Position numbers and translations under genes: made by a program. Of a DNA stretch of 64,000 bases, positions 8,689 to 16,083 are shown one piece after another. Origin of the DNA: Actinomycetota bacterium (GTDB lineage: Bacteria; Actinomycetota; Acidimicrobiia; Acidimicrobiales; Poriferisodalaceae); NCBI GenBank assembly GCA_014238065.1, contig JABABU010000008.1, positions 56,918-120,917 on the forward strand. Reading direction: 5' to 3'. Position 1 is the stretch's first letter; the number at the start of each line of letters is the position of its first letter. The notes under the pieces were generated by a model that made no database searches, was not told the origin of the DNA, and was given only the letters and a program-made list of their open reading frames with translations.

Positions 8689-9252
8689 CTAGATGTTCGT
8701 TGCGTCGGCGTCATCCCAGAAGTCCTCGAGTTCGACGCCGAGGCCATCGATGATGCGATTGCACCAGGCGAAGAATCCGGTGATCTGGTTGATCTCGAGG
8801 ATCGCCTCGTCATTGAACCCGTTGTCGCGAAGGCAGATGACGTCTGATTCCTTGGTCTTGGCGGGTGTCTCGGTCAGTACGGTTGCGTAGTCGAGCATGG
8901 CCGTGTCGGCGGCGCTGAGGTCAGCAATGCGGTAATCGACCTTGAGTTGCTCGACCAGCGCCTCGTTGTTGATCTCTCGGAGAAGACCTTCTCCGTGATG
9001 CTGGATTCAATAGTGACATTCGTTGATCGCCGAGACCGTCACGGCGATCATCTCCTTTTGGCCCAGCGTGAGTTCGCCTTCGCCGTGCATCACGCCGTTG
9101 TAGAAGGTCATCAGCGCTCGGAGCGCGCTCGGGTTCAGGCTGACCGATTTGATGATGTTGTCCACGCCACCCCACGAACGCATCGATCCCTCGTAGAACT
9201 TGGCGACGGTTCCGGTCGCTTCGTCTTCGTCGATCGTTCTGATCCACGTCAT
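8689..9252 (-). CDS. AhpD-like peroxidase-related selenoprotein (in-frame TGA read as selenocysteine)
   Basis: Translation from ATG 9252 (AAGGGA ribosome site upstream) gives 81 residues ending ECHY. Then comes TGA at 9007-9009, then the same frame continues for 105 residues to a TAG at 8689-8691. The joined 187-residue protein is a complete carboxymuconolactone-decarboxylase/AhpD-like, peroxidase-related enzyme. The AhpD relay is Glu, Cys, second Cys and His at spacings 12, 3 and 4. Here these are E67, C79, TGA82 and H86, so TGA sits exactly at the second active-site Cys, giving CxxU. The downstream half keeps family sequence (ADTAMLDYATVLTETP and GFNDEAILEINQITGFFAW), so the frame is under selection past the TGA. 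A SECIS-like hairpin follows. A nonsense mutation in an ordinary Cys gene is the alternative but fits poorly. Likely role: thiol/selenol-based peroxide reduction. Confidence 0.85.
8978..8995 (-). promoter_or_regulatory. Bacterial SECIS element (selenocysteine insertion hairpin)
   Basis: On the mRNA the hairpin is CGGAGAA, loop GGUC, UUCUCCG: a perfect 7-bp stem beginning 12 bases after the UGA at 9007-9009. The loop GG falls at bases 19-20 after the UGA with U at 21 and C at 22. By my recollection of the E. coli fdhF SECIS, that is the same loop sequence at the same offset, and these loop bases are the ones read by SelB. It lies inside the coding region, as bacterial SECIS elements do. Confidence 0.8.
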
Positions 9253-9410
9253 TTTGGTTCCCTTCGGACAGTCGAGCCGACATCCACGATCTCACGGGGT
9301 CGATGAAGCTGTCGACGAACCGGCCGGTGATGTCGAGGAAAGGGCGATGAACATGCAGTGGCGAGATACGAGCCTTCGGCGAGGCCTGGCATGGAAGAAC
9401 AGTTCGTCGC

Positions 9411-10697
9411 TCAGGAACGACGGCTTGTCAGCACGTCCTTGAAGGGCACGTCCCGGTCGACCTGGGGCTCTTTCGGCAGACCGAGAACACGCTCGCCGAC
9501 GATGTTGCGTTGGATCTGCTCGGTGCCACCCTGAATTCCATGAACCAGCGAGGAGAGCGCCATCATCGCAACGTCGCCCTTCCGCGGGGCGTCCTCGCCC
9601 ATCAGCATCCCTCCCGCGCCAAGAATCGAGAGGCCAAGATCCCTGGTCGCGCGGGCGATGTTGACGCCTGCGATGTGGCCGAGCGAGCTCTCAGGACCAG
9701 GAGCCTTCCCCTGGTCAGCCGCAGCCTTGGCACGCATGGCGGTCCACAGCGCCGTCTCGCTCATACTGTGCAACTGCATGATCCGCTGGCGGATGACCGG
9801 ATCAGTGTCGCAAGCGTGCTCTCGAGCCAGTTCGATGAGAGCAGCCCCTGAGCCGAGAGGAAACGCCGCCTGGTGATGAGTCGACGTGCGCATCTCCGCA
9901 ATAGCTTCAGCGCAGGTGAGGTCGAGCATCCCAGACTGCTCGCCTGGCGGGATCCCACCGCCGTAGTCAACGCCTGCAGCGTAGGCGGCCCGCTCATTGG
10001 CCAGTGTCTCCAGAGTGACTCCCCACCCGTTGTTCAGCTCACCGATGAGATCTGCATCCCGGACCCTGGCGTCGGTGAAGAACGTCTCGTTGAACTCGGC
10101 GTCGCCGTTCAGTTGCTTGATCGGTCTGATCTCGATACCTGGCTGATCAACATCGATGATGAAAAACGACAAACCCTTGTGTTTCGGCACGTCAGCGTTG
10201 GTCCGCAGCGGCAACACAGCCCGGTCGCTCGTGAGCGTGCCGCTGTTCCAGACCTTCTGACCGTTGACGATCCACTCTTCGCCGTCCCTGACTGCCCTCG
10301 TCTTGAGTGATGCCAGGTCGGACCCGGCATCTGGCTCACTGAAGAACTGACACCAAGCTTCTTCACCGGTGGCGATCGGCCTGATGAATCTCTGCTTCTG
10401 ATCTTCTGTGCCGTATTCAAGAATGATGGGTGCGCCCATGGTCTGGCCGATGCCGTGCGGAGGAGCTACGGCGCCTGCCTCCGTCATCTCGATTCGAACA
10501 GCTGCGGCCTGCTCGCTGGTGAAACCCTTGCCGAACCATTCTTCGGGCCAGGTCGGGTAACCCCATCCGCTGTCGGCGAGACGCCGCCACCATTCCCGCA
10601 CTGTGAGGTCGGGGCTCCAGTTCTCGGCCAACCAATCCCGAACCTCGGCCCGGATCGAGTCAGCGTCGAGTCCACTCACAGGAGATGTTCCTGGCAT
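9411..10697 (-). CDS. Acyl-CoA dehydrogenase
   Basis: A 428-residue FAD-dependent acyl-CoA dehydrogenase. WCQFFSEPDAGSDLASL is the FAD- and substrate-binding signature, followed by the middle beta domain (VNGQKVWNSGTLTSD) and a helical C-terminal domain ending with GGTEQIQRNIVGERVLGLP. The family introduces a 2,3-double bond in acyl-CoA thioesters and passes electrons to ETF. ATG 10697 is chosen; the open frame before it is not family-like. The start overlaps the amidohydrolase remnant by 22 bases. An enoyl-CoA hydratase gene lies upstream on the same strand, consistent with a beta-oxidation-like step. Confidence 0.88.
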   Translation of the reverse strand: MPGTSPVSGLDADSIRAEVRDWLAENWSPDLTVREWWRRLADSGWGYPTWPEEWFGKGFTSEQAAAVRIEMTEAGAVAPPHGIGQTMGAPIILEYGTEDQKQRFIRPIATGEEAWCQFFSEPDAGSDLASLKTRAVRDGEEWIVNGQKVWNSGTLTSDRAVLPLRTNADVPKHKGLSFFIIDVDQPGIEIRPIKQLNGDAEFNETFFTDARVRDADLIGELNNGWGVTLETLANERAAYAAGVDYGGGIPPGEQSGMLDLTCAEAIAEMRTSTHHQAAFPLGSGAALIELAREHACDTDPVIRQRIMQLHSMSETALWTAMRAKAAADQGKAPGPESSLGHIAGVNIARATRDLGLSILGAGGMLMGEDAPRKGDVAMMALSSLVHGIQGGTEQIQRNIVGERVLGLPKEPQVDRDVPFKDVLTSRRS

Positions 10698-10960
10698 CCA
10701 CCCGAGAGGTTGGGTATCAAGCCGGAACGCATGCGCTGATGCCAACCGGGATGGTCTTGTCGGCCGCCCATCATCTTCTTGACGTCTTCCTTCGCGAGAC
10801 TGCTGGTCTCATCGTAATAGCTGATGAGGTCAGCGAACCCTTCGAGGTGCGGAAAGTCGAATCCGAAGATGGATAGGTCGACCTCGCCGAGATCAGCCAG
10901 TCCTCGCGGATCCTCTTTACGAGACTGATGCGTGCAGAAGTTTCGATTGAACGTGTCGGA
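10676..10960 (-). pseudogene. Remnant of an amidohydrolase (ACMSD-like) C-terminus
   Basis: Translation shows a short stretch that matches the end of amidohydrolase_2 proteins: FGFDFPHLEGF (usually FGSDFPHPEG, the last metal Asp) and SSLAKEDVKKMMGGR (usually a DEDKRKIMGGNAARLFGL-type tail). The normal tail after MGG is replaced by unrelated residues. Upstream of about 10960 the frame no longer resembles the family, so the barrel is missing. I read this as what is left after deletion of a decarboxylase or hydrolase gene. It lies between the enoyl-CoA hydratase and acyl-CoA dehydrogenase genes. Confidence 0.5.
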
Positions 10961-11013
10961 CAGAAGATTTTCGACGCTTCCGCGATTCGACTTGCTGCTC
11001 GCGAGCAGGACGA

Positions 11014-11844
11014 TCAGCGACCCTTGAACTCCGGTGCACGTTTTTCGACGAACGCAGCTGAGGCCTCCTGATGGTCCTCGCTCAGGAAGGTCGCACCTTC
11101 GTACAGCAAGCCGTAGTCGAGCGTGAGCTCCATCCGATGTTTCAAGATCCGGTTCAGGGTCGACTTGGTTCCTTGAACCGCGAGTGGCGGAAGCGCTGCC
11201 ATGCGATTCGCGAGCCCGAGCGCTTCCTCGTACAGCTGCGCTCCCGGAACAGATCGGAACACAAGCCCAAGCCGCGCCGCCTCTTCTCCTGTCACCCGAT
11301 CGCCTGTCATCAGGTACCACTTCGATGCACCGAAAGGCATCATCAGCGGCCACGCCACGGCGCCACCATCGCCGGCGACGAGGCCGACGTTCACGTGTGT
11401 ATCGGCGATCTGGGCGTCGTCAGCCGCGACAACAACGTCACAGAACAATGCAATCGTTGCCCCCAGGCCCATTGCGTGCCCCTGCACAGCCGCGATCGTC
11501 GGTTGCGGAATCGCGAGAATGAGATCGATGACCTCGGTGGCATCAAGTATCCCGAGGGCCTTTGCTGCTGGACTCGGTGGAGCCGTGGCCGCCGGTGTTT
11601 CGTTGAACGTTTTTACGTCGCCGCCGACGCAGAACGACTTGCCCTCACCTCGGATGACTACGGCGCGAGCTTGTTTGTCTCCTGCTACGCGCCGGAACGC
11701 CTCGTGGAGATCATGTGACAATTCTTCATTCACGGCGTTGCGTGACTCGGGCCGGTTCAGCGAGATGATCGCGACATGTCCGTCCAGCGTCACCTTGACC
11801 TTTGCAAGATCGTCGTAGTCGGTTGCTTCATTTTCGTCTGCCAT
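11014..11844 (-). CDS. Enoyl-CoA hydratase/isomerase family protein
   Basis: A 276-residue crotonase-fold protein with VAIISLNRPESRNAVN, the first oxyanion-hole segment GKSFCVGGDVKTF and the second, VQGHAMGLGATIALFCDVVVAADDA written here in two parts. The two glutamates that activate water in true enoyl-CoA hydratases appear replaced: Thr in GLGATI and His in DTHVNVGL. The reaction may therefore be isomerisation, dehalogenation, thioester hydrolysis or another crotonase reaction. ATG 11844 has an AAGGGA ribosome site. The gene lies upstream of the acyl-CoA dehydrogenase gene on the same strand. Confidence 0.83.
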   Translation of the reverse strand: MADENEATDYDDLAKVKVTLDGHVAIISLNRPESRNAVNEELSHDLHEAFRRVAGDKQARAVVIRGEGKSFCVGGDVKTFNETPAATAPPSPAAKALGILDATEVIDLILAIPQPTIAAVQGHAMGLGATIALFCDVVVAADDAQIADTHVNVGLVAGDGGAVAWPLMMPFGASKWYLMTGDRVTGEEAARLGLVFRSVPGAQLYEEALGLANRMAALPPLAVQGTKSTLNRILKHRMELTLDYGLLYEGATFLSEDHQEASAAFVEKRAPEFKGR

Positions 11845-11929
11845 CAGACAGTTCCCTTGTTTCCGGGTGCTTTGGTGCAGTTCTGTGAACGCCTCGGCCT
11901 TGTCAGGGGCGGGTTCTCTTTGCATAGTC

Positions 11930-12194
11930 GCAGCGAACCGGCCGTGTCACGAGCTTCGGCAGCATCTTCCACCACATTCCTACCAGTGGCGAAGGTGTTC
12001 GACGTGATCAGATCAGCACCTAGCACGATGTATCCCGAGCCTCCGTACTCGAACACGTCGATTTCTCTGCCACCGGTGCGGTGAAGCGCAATCCGATGGT
12101 CATGAGGTTCGCCTCGGTTCCCGAGCACCTGTTCGATCGAAGGGAATCGACTTGCGGCACGGTGAGATACACCCAGAGGTAGGACTTCGCGCAA
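11930..12194 (-). pseudogene. Possible decayed Ddn-like (deazaflavin nitroreductase) fragment
   Basis: The 361 bases between the enoyl-CoA hydratase and epoxide hydrolase genes hold no intact gene. One minus-strand frame contains HRIALHRTGGREIDVF, EYGGSGYIVLGAD and FATGRNVVEDA. These loosely recall the split-barrel F420-dependent Ddn family (TTGRRSG, DGDGYVVVAS, YHNLRADP). The rest of the frame is not family-like and the only start is TTG. This is weak evidence. Confidence 0.25.
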
Positions 12195-12205
12195 TACTTC
12201 GGGGC

Positions 12206-13330
12206 ATGGCCATGAACCCGTTCACCATAGATTTCGGACAGGATGCGATCGACGATCTCCAGCGCAGGATCGATGCAGTTCGCTGGCCCGCGATCACCAT
12301 CGAGGAGGGGTGGAACGCTGGTACGAACGACGCTGTGCTACGCGAACTCGTCAACTACTGGCGTTGTGAGTACGACTGGTTCGAACAGCAAGATCGCTTG
12401 AACGCGCTCGACCACCATCGAGGTCCGATTGGTGGCGAGGATCTCCACTGTGTTCGCTACTCGGGCAGTGGAGGAACTGCGGTTCCGTTGCTCTTGATTC
12501 ATGGATGGCCCGGGTCGATCGTGGAGTTCACCACAGCAGCCCAGCAGCTCAGCGTCGGTGTCGACGGATCGCCAGGATTTGAACTCGTGGTTCCTTCGTT
12601 GCCCGGATTCGGCTTCTCGCAGGCACCGAACGCGCCAGGTATGCATCCCGGAACCATTGCCGAGCGTCTGCATCAACTCATGCTCGAGTTCGGATACGAG
12701 TCGTACGGAGTCCAGGGCGGCGACTGGGGATCGATCATCGGCTCGGTGCTCGCCCACCGGCATCCTGAAGCCGTGCGAGCGTTGCACGTCAACTTCGTCG
12801 CTGGTGTGCCTCGTCGGGCCGACGGCCAGATGTCTGACGACGAACAGCAGTACTGGGCCAAGAGTCAACGCTTCCAGGCGACGGAGACCGGCTACAGCCT
12901 GATTCAGGGCACCAGACCACAGACCCTTTCCTACGCCCAGCACGACTCGCCCGTCGGTCTGCTGGCCTGGATCCTCGAGAAGTTCTGGGTGTGGTCCGAC
13001 CATGGAGACGACATTTGGGACACCTTCGATCGGGATCAGGTGTTGACGAACGTGATGCTCTACTGGCTGACCGGCTCTGTTCTGTCGGCGGCCAGGATCT
13101 ACTACGAGACCCGCCAGCCGGCTGCCGCGGCGGTGTTCGGAGGTCGAGTCGAGGTTCCGACGGCGTACGCTCGGTATCCGGCCGAACCGTGGGCTGCGCC
13201 CGACGAAGTCGTCGAGCGCGGGTACAACCTGGTGAGGGTCACCGAACCAGCGGCCGGTGGTCATTTCGCTGCGCTCGAACAACCCGGTGTCTATGCGGCT
13301 GATGTGGCGTCGTTCTTCGCGTCGATCTGA
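12206..13330 (+). CDS. Epoxide hydrolase (microsomal/EHN type, alpha/beta-hydrolase)
   Basis: A 374-residue protein with the EHN N-terminal domain (NPFTIDFGQDAIDDLQRRID) followed by the alpha/beta-hydrolase core. LLLIHGWPGS is the oxyanion HGxP motif, VQGGDWGSIIG holds the nucleophile Asp, and GGHFAALEQP the catalytic His. Tyrosines of the lid that open the epoxide ring are expected in the region around residues 220-300. It would convert an epoxide to a vicinal diol. ATG 12206 is preferred because the family N-terminus MNPF begins there. An isolated gene convergent with the MFS gene. Confidence 0.9.
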   Translation: MAMNPFTIDFGQDAIDDLQRRIDAVRWPAITIEEGWNAGTNDAVLRELVNYWRCEYDWFEQQDRLNALDHHRGPIGGEDLHCVRYSGSGGTAVPLLLIHGWPGSIVEFTTAAQQLSVGVDGSPGFELVVPSLPGFGFSQAPNAPGMHPGTIAERLHQLMLEFGYESYGVQGGDWGSIIGSVLAHRHPEAVRALHVNFVAGVPRRADGQMSDDEQQYWAKSQRFQATETGYSLIQGTRPQTLSYAQHDSPVGLLAWILEKFWVWSDHGDDIWDTFDRDQVLTNVMLYWLTGSVLSAARIYYETRQPAAAAVFGGRVEVPTAYARYPAEPWAAPDEVVERGYNLVRVTEPAAGGHFAALEQPGVYAADVASFFASI

Positions 13331-13339
13331 TGCATCTGG

Positions 13340-14650
13340 TCAGTTCCGCATCGGAATGGCCGGAGGACGTGAGTTCGTGAATTTGCCCTTGGTCATGATG
13401 CTTCTCGCTTCAGTGACGGTGAACGCCGCCCCAGCGAAGACCGCCATCCATGCGATTCCAGGGAAGATCAGCAGCAACCGAACGTCGACGGCTTCGGCAA
13501 CACGACCGAAGCCGAGGTTCACGAACGCCATGTGACCGGCGGCGATCATGATGTACAGCGACATGACTCTGGCCCTGAAATCGTCGGCGACCACCTGCTG
13601 CACCAGCGTCGCCGACATCGTCATGTAGCTGGCTTGTGTGAGCCCGGCAAGACCTGCTCCGAGGACGACGACAACAGGTGTCGTCGCAGCGCCGAGGACG
13701 AGCATGGCGGCACCGGAACCGAGTCCAGAAAGGGTGAACATCGTGCCGCGTAACCTCGTATCGCTCAGTTGTGACACTCCGAGCGTTCCGATGAGCGCCC
13801 CTGCGCCAAGGCCGACCAGGATCGAGCTGTACAGCGTTGCCGAACCGCCGGCAGTCTCCGCGAGTTTCGGCATCATCGAGTCGAACGCCATCGTGAAGCT
13901 GCAGTGGACCGCAACCAGACCGATGATGGTCGTCAGCCGCCGGTCTTGGCGGACGTAATGGCTTGCCTGGGCGAGGTCTGTCCCGAGGACCTGGACGGCC
14001 GACGAGATTTCCGGAGGCGTCCTGGTTCGCGTCGAGGGGTCGAACCGGTACTTCAAACGATAGATGTCGAGTAAGCCCAAGGTGAGCAGCACCGAGGACA
14101 GCACGAACACCGAACCAACGCCGAACTTCCCCAGGAAGGCTGCCCCGAACAGCGGGCCGATGATGCGCGATCCGTGTTGCGAGATTCCGCCGAGCGCGAT
14201 GGCGTTCAAGAGGTGATCGTCTGGCACGACATTGGCGATCAACGCTTGACGCGACGGAACAGACGCAGCCTGCGCCGAGCCGGATGCGAACGCCAAGATG
14301 CCCACGTGCCACACCTGTACGACATCGGTGATCGTCATGACAGCGAGGGTCGTTGCACCGAGTACACCGAAGAGAGTCGCGAAAATCAGCACCTGTCGGC
14401 GGTCGAACCGATCGGCAATCGCACCGACGATCGGCCCAACCACGACAAAAGGAGCGAAGCTGGCGAAGGTCACCCAACCAACCGCCGTGGTCGAGCCGCC
14501 GGTCAGATCGTGAACGAGCCAGCCTCGAGCGAGAACCTGGGCCCAACGCGACCCGGTGCTGAAGACTCCGTTGATGAAGAGCCGGCGAAAGTCGTACGAC
14601 AGGAAAGCTGGGAAACGCGCGCTGAGACGCTGCACGACAATGCTGCTCAC
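13340..14650 (-). CDS. MFS transporter (EntS/DUF894-like exporter)
   Basis: A 436-residue membrane protein with about 12 hydrophobic segments in two halves. The cytoplasmic loop AIADRFDRRQVLIFAT between helices 2 and 3 is the MFS motif A. The N-terminal FRRLFINGVFSTGSRWAQVLARGWLVHDLTG is typical of the enterobactin-exporter-like MFS subfamily. Start GTG 14650. The substrate is unknown. The downstream SDR gene in the order of the map (14696-15484) is on the same strand just upstream, so the two may be co-transcribed. Confidence 0.88.
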   Translation of the reverse strand: MSSIVVQRLSARFPAFLSYDFRRLFINGVFSTGSRWAQVLARGWLVHDLTGGSTTAVGWVTFASFAPFVVVGPIVGAIADRFDRRQVLIFATLFGVLGATTLAVMTITDVVQVWHVGILAFASGSAQAASVPSRQALIANVVPDDHLLNAIALGGISQHGSRIIGPLFGAAFLGKFGVGSVFVLSSVLLTLGLLDIYRLKYRFDPSTRTRTPPEISSAVQVLGTDLAQASHYVRQDRRLTTIIGLVAVHCSFTMAFDSMMPKLAETAGGSATLYSSILVGLGAGALIGTLGVSQLSDTRLRGTMFTLSGLGSGAAMLVLGAATTPVVVVLGAGLAGLTQASYMTMSATLVQQVVADDFRARVMSLYIMIAAGHMAFVNLGFGRVAEAVDVRLLLIFPGIAWMAVFAGAAFTVTEARSIMTKGKFTNSRPPAIPMRN

Positions 14651-14695
14651 CTGGCCCTCATGGGCGTCACCCTATCCATAGTCTCTGGCGCGACT

Positions 14696-15484
14696 TCAGT
14701 CGACACCGGTGACTTCGGCGAATGTGTGTGCCGAGTGGGCACGACCGGCCACGGCCTTGATGACCCTGCCGGACAAGCCGGACGTCGCGATGCCGAGGTG
14801 TGCTGTTGCGATGTGATCTGGATGGGCCATCCCGGGTGGAACCGTCCCGTCGAACACTCGGACGAGTGGCGTGGCCACTCCACCCGGACAGACGGCGTTG
14901 ATGGTGATGTTCTTCTTCCGAAGCGGGGGAGCTGACGCTCGCACGAGCCCGACGACAGCCCACTTCGTCATGCTGTAGATCGGGTCAGGTGTCCAAGGAA
15001 TGAGCCCAGCCAGGCTGGCTGTAGCGGTGATCGACCCGCCACCGGTGCGGTCCATCACTGGAACGAGAGCACGCATGCCGTAGGCCACGCCGTCGATGTT
15101 GACGCTCGTGGTCTTCGCGTACGAATCGAGGTTCCACTCTCCGGGATCGTCAGGCGTACGAAAGAAGTCTTCTGGCGCCCGGAACTCGACGCCGGCGTTG
15201 AGGACGGCGACATCGATCCGGTCGGCGTCGGCAACGGCATCGGCCCAGGCCGAAGGTGATGTGACGTCGAGGGCGAGAAACGTTCCCCCGATCTCGGCCG
15301 CGATGTCGGCACCGGCGCTCGATGCCAAGTCGCACACCAACACGTTCGCGCCGTCCTCGGCAGCCATTCGCGCCGTGGCTGCGCCGATTCCCGACGCTGC
15401 GCCGGTGACCAGGACGCTCTTTCCCTGGAGGCCCCAGGTGTCCTGCTCTGGGAGGGTGATGAAAGAAGTTGCGCTGTCCGACAT
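14696..15484 (-). CDS. SDR family NAD(P)-dependent oxidoreductase
   Basis: A 262-residue classical short-chain dehydrogenase. The Rossmann motif is VTGAASGIGAATARMA, the acidic ADP site VCDLAS favours NAD, and VLNAGVEF is the NNAG-equivalent. The catalytic YSMTK is intact, followed by NAVCPGGVATPL. It oxidises or reduces an alcohol/ketone. ATG 15484 is chosen over an upstream in-frame start at 15544. Located just upstream of the MFS exporter gene on the same strand. Confidence 0.87.
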   Translation of the reverse strand: MSDSATSFITLPEQDTWGLQGKSVLVTGAASGIGAATARMAAEDGANVLVCDLASSAGADIAAEIGGTFLALDVTSPSAWADAVADADRIDVAVLNAGVEFRAPEDFFRTPDDPGEWNLDSYAKTTSVNIDGVAYGMRALVPVMDRTGGGSITATASLAGLIPWTPDPIYSMTKWAVVGLVRASAPPLRKKNITINAVCPGGVATPLVRVFDGTVPPGMAHPDHIATAHLGIATSGLSGRVIKAVAGRAHSAHTFAEVTGVD

Positions 15485-15554
15485 GGGCCTGACCGTATCC
15501 CGAGGTGGGCGCCGTGTCCGAGCCAGCAGGCCAGTCAGTGCCATATGTAAGCCT

Positions 15555-15588
15555 CGTTGTCCTGCGGATCACTGGCGCAGGGACAACG
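15555..15588. promoter_or_regulatory. Imperfect inverted repeat in a divergent intergenic region
   Basis: Arms CGTTGTCCTGCG and CGCAGGGACAACG pair over 12 bases with one bulged G around a 9-base loop. It lies between the SDR gene (minus) and the QueF-like gene (plus). No T-run follows, so an operator or RNA leader hairpin is more likely than a terminator. Confidence 0.3.
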
Positions 15589-15691
15589 TCACGAACAGGG
15601 GAAGTTGAACACCTGACAGCCGGGGCGGCAGTGCTCAGACGGTGGCGGTCGTTAGCCTGACAGGCCGAACCATCCTGCCCGGAGAGACACC

Positions 15692-16075
15692 TTGAATGAA
15701 CTCATGCTCGGCCGAGAAGTCGATGAATCGGAGTTCGGTCGGCTCGACACTTTCGCCGTGCCGGAGCCGGTCCTGTGCACGTTCGAGACATCAGAGCTGC
15801 AAGCGTTGTGCCCAGCCGTACCGGTGATACAACCCGATGTCTACGACATGACGCTCCGGTATACAGCGGTGTCAGCCGCCATCGAGTCGAAGTCTCTGAA
15901 GCTGTGGCTCGTGACATTCCGAGATCAGAGGATCTTCGCCGAGTATCTGGTGTCGACGATCGGAAGAACGGTCTCGGCTCTCGAGGGCGTTGCCGATGTC
16001 AGTGTTCGGCTGACGCAGAACATCAGGGGTGGCCTACGCGAAACTGTGAGTTGGCCCGCGCCGGTTCCGGACTGA
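15692..16075 (+). CDS. queF: QueF-like protein (7-cyano-7-deazaguanine reductase family)
   Basis: A 127-residue T-fold protein. ESKSLKLW (from E65) is the QueF-family motif. C40 in LQALCP is the expected active-site Cys and QPD at 47-49 matches the conserved Asp, though with two extra residues between Cys and Asp compared with B. subtilis QueF. QueF reduces preQ0 to preQ1 with NADPH for queuosine. Odd: the usual His-Glu pair after FR..(G)xF is here FAE, so the His is Ala83. The N- and C-termini are also short (B. subtilis QueF has about 165 residues). No other queuosine genes are nearby. Either a minimal QueF or a relative acting on another 7-deazapurine. TTG 15692 has a GGAGAG site; ATG 15704 is possible. 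Confidence 0.65.
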   Translation: MNELMLGREVDESEFGRLDTFAVPEPVLCTFETSELQALCPAVPVIQPDVYDMTLRYTAVSAAIESKSLKLWLVTFRDQRIFAEYLVSTIGRTVSALEGVADVSVRLTQNIRGGLRETVSWPAPVPD

Positions 16076-16083
16076 AGCGTTCG

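Noticed and set aside
15555..15588. Rho-independent terminator
   Set aside because: The hairpin lies in a divergent intergenic region and has no T-run on either side.
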